From the NCBI GenBank assembly GCA_000697355.1, contig JNEN01000660.1, positions 1 to 64,000 of the forward strand: a stretch of 64,000 nucleotides of DNA, given 5' to 3'. This DNA comes from Syncephalastrum monosporum B8922 (Eukaryota > Mucoromycota > Mucoromycetes > Mucorales > Syncephalastraceae). This document shows positions 12,013 through 22,054 of the stretch, piece after piece. Position 1 is the first letter of the stretch; every line of letters begins with the position of its first letter. The notes beneath the pieces were generated by a model. The model did not search any database, had not been told where the DNA came from, and was given only the letters and a program-made list of their open reading frames with translations. The position numbers and the translations under genes were made by a program.

Positions 12013-12750
12013 ATGCCTGTGAAGGAATTCAACCGACAGTACCCGGTCATTGACACCGATCCCCACTTTGGCCGTGTCGTGCGTTACTTTCGCCCGTCCG
12101 ACTACGCTGCCTGGGCTGCCGGCACTGCCGCCGCACCTGCCCTCCTCCTCGGCATGGGTACGAACGCATGGAGAGTGATGGCGTGGCTATGAATGAATGA
12201 GGGCTGACGCATTTGCTGTTGTTCCATTCTTTCTTTCTTTCAATTTTCTAGAACGCATGAACCCGTCCGGATCGGCCCGCAACCTTCGTCTCCCGCTGCG
12301 CTTGGCCACGCTGGTCGGTGCCTTTGGCGGTTTCCTCTACGCCTACCAGAACAGCAGCCGTGAGTAGAATTCAGTGATGAACGAAAGACGGAAGAGAACA
12401 TGACCAGTGTGTGTGTGTACTCATCCGACCATGGGCCCATATTCATTCATTAGTGCGATTCTGGGGCTGGACTGAGAACGCGGCCGAGGTCGCCAAGGAC
12501 CAGCAGGAAATGAGCCAGCGTCTGGCTGAGGGCAAGCCCCTTTACGGTGAGAGCCACATGCCCCAGCACGTTCAGGACCACTCGGCCAGAAACTCGCGAT
12601 TCGCTCAGCTCAAGTTCAGTAAGTACAGTGCGAGTCTGGTGAAATGACACAGTATCTCACCCAGGACACCTGTGATTAGGTCTGCTCCCCTGGTTCAACT
12701 TTGCCAACCACAACAACCACGGTGTCGATACGTCCAAATACTCATCCTAA
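12013..12750 (+). CDS. NADH:ubiquinone oxidoreductase 21 kDa-type subunit (NUXM/20.9 kDa-like)
   Basis: Accessory membrane subunit of mitochondrial complex I, of the fungal 20.9/21 kDa type. Four exons fit exactly: 12013-12157, 12252-12359, 12454-12618 and 12680-12750, giving 162 aa. The N-terminus carries the family signature YPVIDTDPHFGRVVRYFRPS at residues ~9-28. Two hydrophobic segments follow (WAAGTAAAPALLLGM, and the Leu/Ala/Gly-rich stretch in exon 2). The C-terminal half is hydrophilic and ends with the matrix- or IMS-facing tail DTSKYSS. No separate presequence is visible, in line with other members. It is slightly shorter than the Neurospora protein. Its neighbours are unrelated. 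Confidence 0.85.
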
Positions 12751-12947
12751 GTAGAATAAAAAATATCTTGTTTTGTTTTTTTCGAACGCGATGGGATGAG
12801 ATGTGCGTCTTGTAAACGAAGATGAGAGCGTTGATATATTGGTATATTTCTGTATAAGGTGTAGAGTAGTGCAGAGTAGAGTCGAGTATCTAGACGTGTT
12901 TTGCCTACGGGAGCCCATCTATCTTGTCACTACTTCTATGCATAGTA

Positions 12948-13883
12948 TTACGTGTTCTTCTCGGCAAGATACTGACGAATCCAGGTCGAGCTAATCTTGA
13001 GTGCGCCCATATCATGGCCGTCGACGCTGGCGCTATTCGACGAGATAACATCGATGATGCGCAGGTCCAGCGGCGGGAAATCCCGTTTGGCGCGCTCGGC
13101 ATTCACGGCGTCGCCACCCTTGAGGGTTTCCCGAGAGCACACCAAGGCTTGGATGGACGGGTCGGTGATGGTGGGCCCAAAGGGGTCCGAGATAGGCACG
13201 ACTTGGTGGGTGATGCCGTGCCGTACCGTGTCAATGTAAGCCTCGACAGCCTGGATCCGCTTTTCGGTCGGCGCAATGTATTCACGGTACTTCTTCGTGG
13301 TCAGCATCGCGTCGTCCGTGACACCAACGACGACGCTTTCAGACGCGAGCAGGGCGGTCATGGTCAGGAGGATTTTGTGGCCGGCGTGGATATGGTCGAA
13401 GGTGCCGCCGACGGCGACCCGGGCAAAGCGCGCCGGCGTGTGTTCCTCGTCCGGGTTCAGGTGAAGCAGCGTCTGGGCCAGCGGCACCGAGAGCGGGTCG
13501 ACGGCCAGCGGCTCGCTGCGGTCGCGGTTGGCCGCATCGACCCATGCCTGGACTTGCGGGCTCGACACAAACACACGCGACAGACCCGGGTCGGCCAGGA
13601 CGTCGTACTCGCACCACGGCTCCAGCACAATATCACACTCAAACAAGGGCGCACCGCTCTCGTACGCTGCCGTCAGCTGTGTGACATAGAGCGCACACAG
13701 CAGCGACTGCACCTCATGCCAATGGCGGTCCACTTGCTTCGACGCTTGCTCCACCCGAATCGCAATCACAAGCCGCTTCTCAGGCAGACAGCGCAGCACG
13801 GCTTGCTTCACCAGTTCGGTAGTGCTGGCATCAATCGCGTCGAGGGAGGACACCCACACCGGGAGAACATGCGTGGTCGTCAT
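12948..13883 (-). CDS. CAB4: Phosphopantetheine adenylyltransferase (eukaryotic PPAT)
   Basis: Catalyses 4'-phosphopantetheine + ATP to dephospho-CoA, the fourth step of coenzyme A synthesis. It is a single exon of 311 aa. The first ~140 residues are a variable N-terminal part. The nucleotidyltransferase fold starts with VAVGGTFDHIHAGHK, which holds the T/H-x-G-H ATP-binding motif. The second signature, ISSTWIRQ, lies near the C-terminus. TDPSIQALVCSRETLKGG is typical of eukaryotic monofunctional PPAT (yeast Cab4). There is no dephospho-CoA kinase domain, so unlike animal COASY it is monofunctional. It is convergent with the complex I gene, with 197 bp between the stop codons. Confidence 0.93.
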   Translation of the reverse strand: MTTTHVLPVWVSSLDAIDASTTELVKQAVLRCLPEKRLVIAIRVEQASKQVDRHWHEVQSLLCALYVTQLTAAYESGAPLFECDIVLEPWCEYDVLADPGLSRVFVSSPQVQAWVDAANRDRSEPLAVDPLSVPLAQTLLHLNPDEEHTPARFARVAVGGTFDHIHAGHKILLTMTALLASESVVVGVTDDAMLTTKKYREYIAPTEKRIQAVEAYIDTVRHGITHQVVPISDPFGPTITDPSIQALVCSRETLKGGDAVNAERAKRDFPPLDLRIIDVISSNSASVDGHDMGALKISSTWIRQYLAEKNT

Positions 13884-15133
13884 TTCACTGTATACTAGTA
13901 TGTTATACTATGGAAGAGCTGCGCCTGTCCTGTGAAATTGTAAAAGCTGGCGTTAATAATCGACAACAATTTGTGAAACAGATACAATTTCACTGAGTGC
14001 TCTGTCTCTGTTGCCAGACGTGTTGTTGCATTACCTAGATAGACATTCTTTCTTCTCCCGTCTGTGCAAGGGCAATGCACGTATCTACTCATAATCATTA
14101 TGAGTATTAGTATCACTCAAGTATCATGTATCTCGAGCGGGCGCCGGGATTGGGTCTGTTTCCTCTGCTGCAAACCATTACATGTGTTTATATGCCCACG
14201 AACACCACGACATGTCTTAACTTTAAGCATCAAATCACCTGCCGAACAGCAACACAAAGTGCGCTATTGGGTTATTTCATTCTTTCATGCATGTATTTTT
14301 TCTTTTCTTTTCTTCTCACCTACCCATTTACACAAATGCGGAGGTTTTGTACATATTCTCTGGTCTTGGTGTATCCAGTAGCGTACAAAAAAAAATGGCA
14401 TCTTCCCGACAAGGATTGACCTCATTTATCAATAGACGCCCTTGAGCGGCTTTGATTGGTGAAGCTGGCAGAGTGGAACAAATCCTTTTGCATTTGGCTT
14501 GCATGAAGTCGAAGGGCTATTGGCAAAAAAAGGGAACAGAATTTGGAATTGTTTTCCCGCTGTCCCAATCGCAAAATCGTTATCTGATACAAGAATATCG
14601 CCAATACATACAATACGACACGACCACTAAATCCAAGAATAAAAAGAGTATGTGGTCTACGGCTGAATCATGGCGTACACGTGCACAGGGAGGCTGTACA
14701 CCTTGTTACTCATGAGAAAAGGTCACCGGGACAGACACACGCACACACACAGAAAAAGAGTGATACGTCAACCGCTTTGTTTAATACAAATGAATAAGAA
14801 ACAGCCGAGTTGGTTAGAATTGCCCATTAGAATTTTTGCATAAATCGACAGATAACAAAGTTAAAAAAAAAAGTCAGCGAAATGGACAGGTCGTGATGGA
14901 ATACACAGTGCAGCGATACAAGGCGAGAGGGAAGGAAGAGGATAAAAAGAGAGAGAGAGAGAGTGGACGTAGAGAAGGAGAGGGAGGATTGGTTGGATGA
15001 TGATGAATGAGTGAGAGGAGCGGGTGGATGTGATTGGGGGGTTGGAGTCATGTGGCACGAGAGAATTTGCATGAGTGAGATTCGCTGGACCTCACTTTGT
15101 CCCATTTTCTTTCGCTTCACACCTTTCTTTTTA
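13884..15133. other. Intergenic between divergent CAB4 and atg1
   Basis: This 1.25-kb gap separates two divergent genes and must hold both promoters. It contains T/C-rich tracts (14280-14330), a GAGAGA run (about 14950-14965) and A-rich runs. D-arm-like strings near 14463 and 14803 are not followed by a T-arm, so no tRNA is called. No protein pattern was recognised. Confidence 0.5.
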
Positions 15134-17942
15134 ATGTCAACGGCGGACAAGACACACCATCGTCCACAGCATTCCTCAGCCCATGAAACGCCTTCTCGAC
15201 GCGAACCCAGCGAGCGACGAGTAGGAGATTATGTAATCCTCGCAAAGATCGGCCAAGGTTCATTTGCAACCGTCTACAAGGCGCAGCACAAAGTAAAACT
15301 CGCCTCATCCCTGCTGCCTGATTCCTGTTCTTCTCACTCTTCGTTAGACTACCCATCATATCGTTGCCGTCAAGTCCGTCCTCAGGTCCAAACTCACCAA
15401 AAAACTGCTGGAAAACCTCGACTCTGAGATAGAGATTCTCCAGCGGATAAGACATGACCACATTGTCGGCCTTATCGAGTGCCAGGTTCCTATTGCATAA
15501 AACGAACACTGTTTCTGACAGAAGCTGACCGATATCTTTTTTATTTCTAGCGGACTGATACCCACATCCATCTCATCATGGAGCACTGCTCGATGGGTGA
15601 CCTTTCTCAGTATATTAAGCGGCGGCGATCCGCAAGGTCCCATGGTCTGCCCGAACATGTTGTCCGGGTCTTTCTTAAGCAACTTGGTAAATATATATTC
15701 TACGATTCCACTGCAACGGTTATCCTTTTATTCCACTATCATTTCGTCCTCATCTTTATTTCTCGTTTCTTCCTTGTTTTTTCTTTCCTTTTTTTTTTTC
15801 TCTTTTTAGCTTCGGCCCTCGAGTTCCTGCGTGAGAAGAACCTCGTCCACAGAGACATCAAACCTCAAGTAAGTTCCATAGGCGTTATAAAAAGCAAGAG
15901 GGAGGATGATCACTGACAGTATAGCGATTTTATTAGAACCTCCTACTGATACCACCGAGCACAAACAGCGGCGACGCACTTCCTCTTCTCAAAGTTGCCG
16001 ACTTTGGCTTCGCCCGATTCCTTGCCGATGCGACTCTCGCCGATACCCTTTGCGGCTCACCACTGTACATGGGCCCAGAAATCCTCTCTTACAAACCCTA
16101 CGACGCTAAAGCAGACTTGTGGAGTGTGGGCGCTGTGCTCTACGAGATGGTCACTGGACGCCCTCCCTTCCGTGCCCAGAACCACATGGAACTCCTGAAA
16201 AACATTCAGCAGAACAATGACAGGATCCGCTTTCCCGACGAAAAATCAGACGACGTGCCCAAGGTCGGTGACGACTTGAAGGACCTCATCCGAAAGCTCC
16301 TGAAGAAAGATCCGGTCGAACGCATTTCTTTCCAAGAGTTCTTTGACCATCCTGCCATCAATTCAGACCCACACCCGCCCGCACCGTCGTCTTCTTCATC
16401 TTCGTCTCCTTCCCCCTCTTCTCCTGCTTCCTCACCCACCACCGATGCGCCCATCAGACGACCGTCGTCGCTGCCCCGCGTTCCCACCGACATGTATGAA
16501 CCTCCACCGTTTGCGCAACGTCCATCCGTCGATCGTCGACCGCCGTCGAGCCCCGCGCGCACGCACCCAAATACACCCCCCACGAGTGCCGCCGCTCAAA
16601 CACGCCCGACTAACCCCAATCAGGCACTAACACGGTACGTATCACTTGAGCGTGAACGCTGCGGCAGCCTAACACCTGTCTGTTTCAGAAGGCCGAGCGA
16701 AGATCTGCCGCCGTCACTCTATTCGCGCACGCGTGCCATCAGGATCGACAATACGAGAGACAGCCAGTTATCGCAGTGGCTCGACTCACACGACAATGCA
16801 CTGGTGCGCCGTAGCGTCCGTCGGTCAGACGCCACAGCCGATGAGGATGTACTGCAAGACTACGTGTTTGTAGACCGACGGATAGTCGGTATCGATCAGT
16901 TTGCAGATGGTAAGTGAAGACAAGAGAAAGGTCGATGTGAACGCTTATATCATGATGACAGAGGTGAATGCGTCGCCACGCGTCCCCAGCGACAGACACT
17001 ATCCTCAACACCGGACTTCAGTCGGCCAAGTGGCCATCCCACGGCGTGCCTCGTACGACCTGCCCAACCCGTCACCCACCTCGACGGGCTCCACGCCACC
17101 GCCGGCCATGCGTGAGCGCAAGGTCAGCACCGGGTCGGCCGGGTCCGCCCTCGCCAAAGCACTGACGGTCGCCTCCGAACGTCTCTTTGGCGGCCAGTCC
17201 CCGCCCAAGTTCAGCCTGCCCCGCACTCCGCAACGCACGTTCATGATCACATCGGACGGGACGCACGAAGACCCGCAGACCATGCAGACCATCGAGCGCG
17301 TCGCCTGCATGGCCCAGGCCGTGGCCAGCTTTGGCGATACGAAATGGGAGCTGCTGCAACAGCGCCATGAGCCGCTCTTGGCGGAGGAGACCATGGTGCT
17401 GCATATCAAGGCGCTCGCGCTGCTGGAGCTCGGGCTCGACACCGCCAAGCAGTACTGGAGTACCCTGTCGGACGAAGGCGGGGTGGCGCCCGCCCGTCTC
17501 AACGACGCGGTTCAGTGGATGCGCGAGCGCTTCAACGAGTGTTTGGAGCGGGCGTCGCTGGCAGGCAACCGGTTCGAGCGCGAGGACGCGCTCGCGATGG
17601 GAACAGGCGTGTGCGTCGAGAAGCTCCTGTATGATCGCGCGCTTGAGATGAGTCGCGCCGCCGCCGTCCACGAGCTGGTCGGGGAGGACATGGCCGGGTG
17701 CGAGCAAGATTATCAGTCGGCGATCTACATGCTAGAAGCTATCCTCGAGGTCGACCACGAAGACAACGTCGTCATTGAGGACGATGACTACAGGATAATC
17801 AATAAATGTAAGACAACCAACGCGCACATTGCTTTTTGGATGAGGCCACTAATAATGTAACTTTTTTATTGTAGTCATCGATTCCATCCGGCATAGGATA
17901 TCCGTTCTGCGCAAGAAACGTGAGATGGAAGGGCGCGATTAA
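15134..17942 (+). CDS. atg1: Autophagy-initiating Ser/Thr kinase Atg1 (ULK1-like)
   Basis: Kinase that starts autophagosome formation with Atg13/Atg17-type partners. Eight exons fit (15134-15292, 15348-15485, 15551-15686, 15810-15868, 15937-16634, 16689-16909, 16962-17807, 17875-17942), giving 774 aa. The kinase domain is at ~30-300: [12 protein letters not shown] loop, VAVKS lysine, HRDIKPQN catalytic loop, the Atg1-typical DFGFARFL and the SPLYMGPE activation segment. A Pro/Ser-rich disordered linker follows. It holds DVLQDYVFV at ~Y455, which fits an Atg8-interacting motif. The last ~250 residues look like the tandem MIT (Atg13-binding) region. The 54-nt intron at 16635-16688 is in-frame and could be retained. 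The tail is convergent with cdc6, only 176 bp between stop codons. Confidence 0.92.
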
Positions 17943-17960
17943 GTTCCATACATAATAAAG

Positions 17961-18010
17961 CACACACACAGACACAGACACACACACGCACACGCACACG
18001 CACACACACA
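17961..18010. repeat. CA-rich microsatellite
   Basis: An imperfect (CA)n tract interrupted by CAGACA and CACG units fills the short gap between the convergent atg1 and cdc6 genes. It probably lies in the overlapping 3' untranslated regions. Confidence 0.85.
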
Positions 18011-18118
18011 TTTAGGCATACGCACGTATATATATATACACCTAGAGATCCGCGATGATAACAGATGTACAAACAAAACGAACGTGGAATAGATGATGAA
18101 TCTCTCTTGTTCTTATTT

Positions 18119-19793
18119 TCATTCGGGGCAAACATAATCCACCCATGTCTTGAGCAGAGGTACCTCAGTGACCATGTCATGAATTTCGCTCTCCTGGATA
18201 CTCAAGTGGATCCGGCGCAGCTGTTCCTCCTTGCTCTTGCCGACCGAGACAAGACTGCTGGTCTCGAGCATGGACAGCACGTCCGAGAGCTCGTGGCTGG
18301 AGACGGGCGTGATCTCATCGGACTGGGCACACAGCGACGCATATTGTTTGCGGAACTTGCCGACCGTGATGTGTTGATTGGGCTGCCGCTTGGCCTGGCG
18401 GACCATGATCATCAGGACGGTGAGGGCGACCTTCTGCTGCAGGTTGAGCTGCCGGAGCTTCTGCTTAGTGGGTGAGCCAAACACGGCGTTGAGGACGCGC
18501 AGGACGTGCGGGATCGTGGCTGGTTTGACGTCGGTGCTTTGGGTCTTTTTGTGCTCGGTCTCGGCGAGCTCGATCGCACGGCGGCAGATGTCGAGGGCGG
18601 TGCGCAGGTCGCCCATCGAGGCAGCGACCTTGCGGGCACACATTTCGATGGCAGCCGGCTGGATGACGGGCGTGCTGAGTGTGGCCAGACGGTCTTTGAT
18701 GATGGCGGTGATGTCGGCCACCTGGTATGGGTTGAAGTTGAGCAGCTCCGGTTCGCAGTTCTTGGTGCGCAGTCGGGGCAGGAGCCGGTCGGTCATGTTG
18801 AGCGCGTTGGCGATGCCGATCAGGACGAGACGGGAGGTCGGCGAGGAGGCCCATTCAAAGAGTTTGTACAGGACGTCCTGGTGGCGTGTGGATAACTGGT
18901 CGATCTCGTCGAGGAATACGACACTAATTAAAGTAAACAGAGAAGAGCCCATGAGTGAATACGAACGTGAGATGTCATGTCTGACGAACGTACTTGAGTG
19001 GCGTGCCAGTGGTGAGGAGGGCCTCGGTGTCTTTGACAGGGTCGGTCAGCTTGCCCCGCGGCTTGAGCTCGGTGAAGAGCTTGGTATAGATAGCCTTGGG
19101 TTCGGAGACGCTCATGCAGTTGATGGTGACAAACTTGACTTTCTGATGGTCATACTTTTTGGCACGCATGATGTCCGTCAGCAAGGCGGTCTTGCCTGTG
19201 CCGGGCGAGCCAGAGATGTAGAGACAGCCCGGTTTGTTGTCAGAAACGTGGGCGTCCCAAAAATGGAGCAATCGCTTGCGTTCGCTTTCGCGACCGACAA
19301 GGCGCTCTGGAAGGGTGGAGCGGCGAAACAGTGCCTTGGCTTCCTGGTATACGTTGCGTGCATGGATGGTATCTTGTGTTTGTTGTTTGGGTGCAGTATT
19401 CTCTTTATCGCAGTAATTTGGCTGTTGTTGCTGTTTTTTCTTCTCCTCGAGCACAGCCGCCGCCCGTGGAATATTGACTTGTTGGTTGACTATACAAAAA
19501 AAAAGGCAGGTTCAGTAATGTCAAAACACAAGCGTGAATCATTCCTACCCAGTACACGATCGAGTTGCTTGGTAAGGCGGCGCACAGGGGATGGCGTGAC
19601 GCATTGTCGTTTGCTTGGCGTGGAAGGAGGTGTGGGCAGGTCCACCTCGTCAGGCCCACTTAACCGCCGTTTCGGGCTCGTGCGCCTTGCGCAATTAGAC
19701 TTGGATGGACTCACTAAGCCAGGTCAATGCCAAGTGCTTTGTGCTCAGACACTACTTACGAGCATTTTCTTTGGACTGAGATCGACGCAGCAT
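18119..19793 (-). CDS. cdc6: Replication licensing ATPase Cdc6/Cdc18
   Basis: AAA+ ATPase that loads Mcm2-7 at replication origins with ORC and Cdt1. Four exons fit: 19793-19760, 19713-19549, 19489-18994 and 18923-18119, giving 499 aa. The N-terminal ~100 residues hold a cluster of S/T-P-x-K/R sites (LSPSK, TSPKRR, STPSKR, TPSPVRR) and RRL/RxL-like cyclin docking, as expected for CDK-controlled Cdc6. Walker A is GSPGTGKT, Walker B VVFLDEIDQL, followed by the sensor region (LIGIANALNMTD) and a C-terminal winged-helix domain. An Orc1 identity is less likely because there is no BAH domain and the length fits Cdc6. Two MluI cell-cycle boxes lie just upstream of the start. Confidence 0.9.
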
Positions 19794-19865
19794 GTGGATG
19801 GAGAATAGGGCTGTGTATGTGACTAAAAGTCTGAGGAAAGGGAAAAGTGAGATTGCGGAGTACAG

Positions 19866-19906
19866 ACGCGTCGTGCAAAAACTTTGAAGGTGGAACCGTC
19901 ACGCGT
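19866..19906. promoter_or_regulatory. Two MluI cell-cycle boxes (ACGCGT) upstream of cdc6
   Basis: Two perfect palindromic ACGCGT hexamers lie at 19866-19871 and 19901-19906, 73 and 108 bp upstream of the cdc6 start codon. In yeasts this motif is bound by MBF/DSC1 and drives G1/S transcription, with fission yeast cdc18 a classic target. The spacing of 35 bp and the position in a short promoter make a real site likely. The function here is inferred by analogy. Confidence 0.6.
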
Positions 19907-20984
19907 TGCACACACACACACCACTGCACACAGTTTATACACACACACTATCTACAGTCGGTGCGATGCCTTTGCTATCTTTTTTATAGTGTTTGTCCTT
20001 TTTCAGGCTATGTCGTATCCTGTCACCCGAAGATCGTGCGATGTACTCTATTCAGGTACGCTCTATTGTTCCAGTCCACAAAGGGTCAGGGGTACCTGAT
20101 ATATCTATATAAGATCTGGGCAGCAAGTAATCTCTACTTACATCCGCACTATAGCTTTCAATAGCCAGCCTGTACAATTTTTATCAAGCAGTATCACGGG
20201 TGTTCGGCGTTAAATCCATACCAGGGTGCAAAGGCCTGTTGTTTTTGGGGCTTTTCGGCTTGTGAGCTGCTTTGATTGGACAGCCCTGGTCAGATCGTTT
20301 GACCATAAGAAGTGAGCGCCACCGTCCTATTTAAACTCAACCAACCGTCCTGCATTATATTGATTGGTTACAGAAGTATGTAGATGTGTGGTGCGTATCC
20401 TATGCACCTCATCGTATTACTGATTTGTTGCCCTGGTGCTATGTTGATATGAGTAAAGTGTAATTACCTATGTACGGCATAATAATAATCGGACGGACGC
20501 TTCGTTCCTGCTGTCAACGGCTGCAGGGGTGTCATATGCCATTGGTGGTCTCTGTATGTTTAGACAGATAAAAAATAAAGAGACATATCAGATGCCTTAA
20601 TTGTATGTCTTTCGGTTCCACATGTGCAGCCTTGAAAGAGTATTGCTTCCACTCAATGGAACTGGCCTCCTCGATAATCAGGCTTGCGTATCTATAAGAA
20701 ATTAAGAAAAAAAATGCTGAGCAACATCTAATCAATGTAACAGATATGGTTTACATAAGTTCGAGACTTCTTGAACTGATAAAAGAATGAGCGAATGCCT
20801 TTCACAGTGGAAAGTCCTTTGCACAAGCCATTCTTATGGGCTTCTTGGAGGCACCGTTTCCAGTTCATCTTGTCTACTTGATTTTTCGGATAGTCGTGAT
20901 GAATTTAGGATACCAGGGATCCCGTTGCTAGGTTACAGCTTATACTGATATCGGGGTACGGATATTCGCGTTTTAGAATACCAT
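19907..20984. other. Intergenic, no gene recognised
   Basis: After a CA-rich run (about 19911-19950) that belongs to the cdc6 promoter side, this region is AT-rich with stops in all frames. A ~30-bp direct repeat at its right end is listed separately. No RNA gene or coding block was recognised. Confidence 0.45.
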
Positions 20985-21001
20985 GGACTCCGTTGCTAGG
21001 T
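20904..21001. repeat. Direct repeat, ~30-bp units 68 bp apart
   Basis: Two similar units start at 20904 and 20972 (shared core CGTTGCTAGGT preceded by ATACCA). The right unit contains the stop and last codons of the decayed gene that follows on the minus strand. The left unit is a slightly diverged copy of the same 3' end, so a small local duplication of the gene tail is likely. Confidence 0.6.
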
Positions 21002-22054
21002 CGGCTTGTCGACTACGCTCCAAATCCAGGCTTATCTGGCGAGTGGCTCGGGTGGGAATCGGATTGGGTGGGAGAGGCTCAAGAGACGAATCCGAGTCTT
21101 CCAATTGTAGGCACTTCCGCTTAACGGCTCGGTTGAACTCGAAGGCAGATGAAAGAATGCGCCTGGCTTTGTCTGCGCTGGGGATGTCAGCGATCGATCT
21201 TTCGAGCTTTTCCAGCAGTTTTTGGTGGTTGGTGTTGTCAATATCAAGTACTCTAGACTGCGTTCGTTCTCCACTTCCTCGTCCGTACATTTCTTTGCAC
21301 GTCGATATAACATGCGGATGGTTGAATGCTCCGGATGGGAAGGGCCGTAGAGCGTAGGTGATTGTTCGATTATGAATGTTGCTAACGCATACAAAGGTGA
21401 CCAATCGCTGTTATCGCTCTCGTTGTTCGCTAGCGTCGTTTTCGTGAACATATAACATTGCTGAGCCCAGAATCTGCAAGGCTTCAGCAGGCGATTCGGG
21501 TGTTGAAACTCGTGCATCAGAGATACCGAGGATACTTTGTCTGTGCAAAACACCAGCACCAGTAGATGTAATCTTGCAGCATTCGCATAGAGGTTCCTTC
21601 AACACGCGTTGTACTTCGATGAGGATTAGTGGGAGGGAGTTAAGCTGAGCACCAAGTTGTGGTACATACAAGACGTTGCTCCTGGTTCCACCAGACCAGT
21701 TATCTGGGTGACCCTGCCAGTAGTCATATGCTTGTCTCAAAGATTGAGCCACGCATGTCTAAGTATAAGCTCTTATACAGTGAAACTGCAAATGGCTCAG
21801 TAAATCAGATATGATTCGGTTCCTGCTGCTGCGTAAGTTTCGGTAGGTACGCCCAGAAGTTCGAGGGCGATAAGACCTTGCTCCTTCGAAGAGATTGTCA
21901 TATTCTGCCATAGCAAGAGTGTACCACAAAATCGTATGTAAGAACCAAAATCGGTCGAGGCTTTCTCTTTGTGTAAGGGCAAGCCCAACCCTCGGTTTGT
22001 TCCTCGTGTTTGAATTATTTCTGTAAGGTGCATATCTTCTAATACCACCGACAT
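20985..22054 (-). pseudogene. Decayed member of a dispersed, nuclease-like gene family
   Basis: Read on the minus strand, three successive frames give one continuous protein pattern broken by frame changes. 22054-21797 gives the N-terminal piece. 21752-21560 gives HPDNWSGGTRSNVLYVP and LPLILIEVQ. 21559-21290 in a second frame gives VLVFCTDKV, RFWAQQCYMF and STIRMLYRRAKK. 21280-20986 in a third frame gives NTNHQKLLEKLERS and FEFNRAVKRKCLQLE. The order fits a hypothetical protein family I know as multicopy in Mucorales; the ILIEVQ segment resembles a PD-(D/E)XK-type active-site strand. At least two frameshifts and a stop-rich break near 21790 indicate a pseudogene, although unspliced introns could explain one of them. 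Function is not assigned. Confidence 0.55.

Noticed and set aside
12924..13898. Plus-strand open frame opposite the PPAT gene
   Set aside because: The minus-strand frame carries both PPAT signature motifs; the plus-strand product is a mirror of it.
14450..14830. tRNA D-arm-like strings (TGGCAGAGTGG, CCGAGTTGGTTAGAA)
   Set aside because: No B box follows within 30-80 nt and no cloverleaf can be drawn.
17799..18180. Minus-strand open frames rich in Cys-Val across the CA repeat
   Set aside because: They are translations of the CA microsatellite between atg1 and cdc6.
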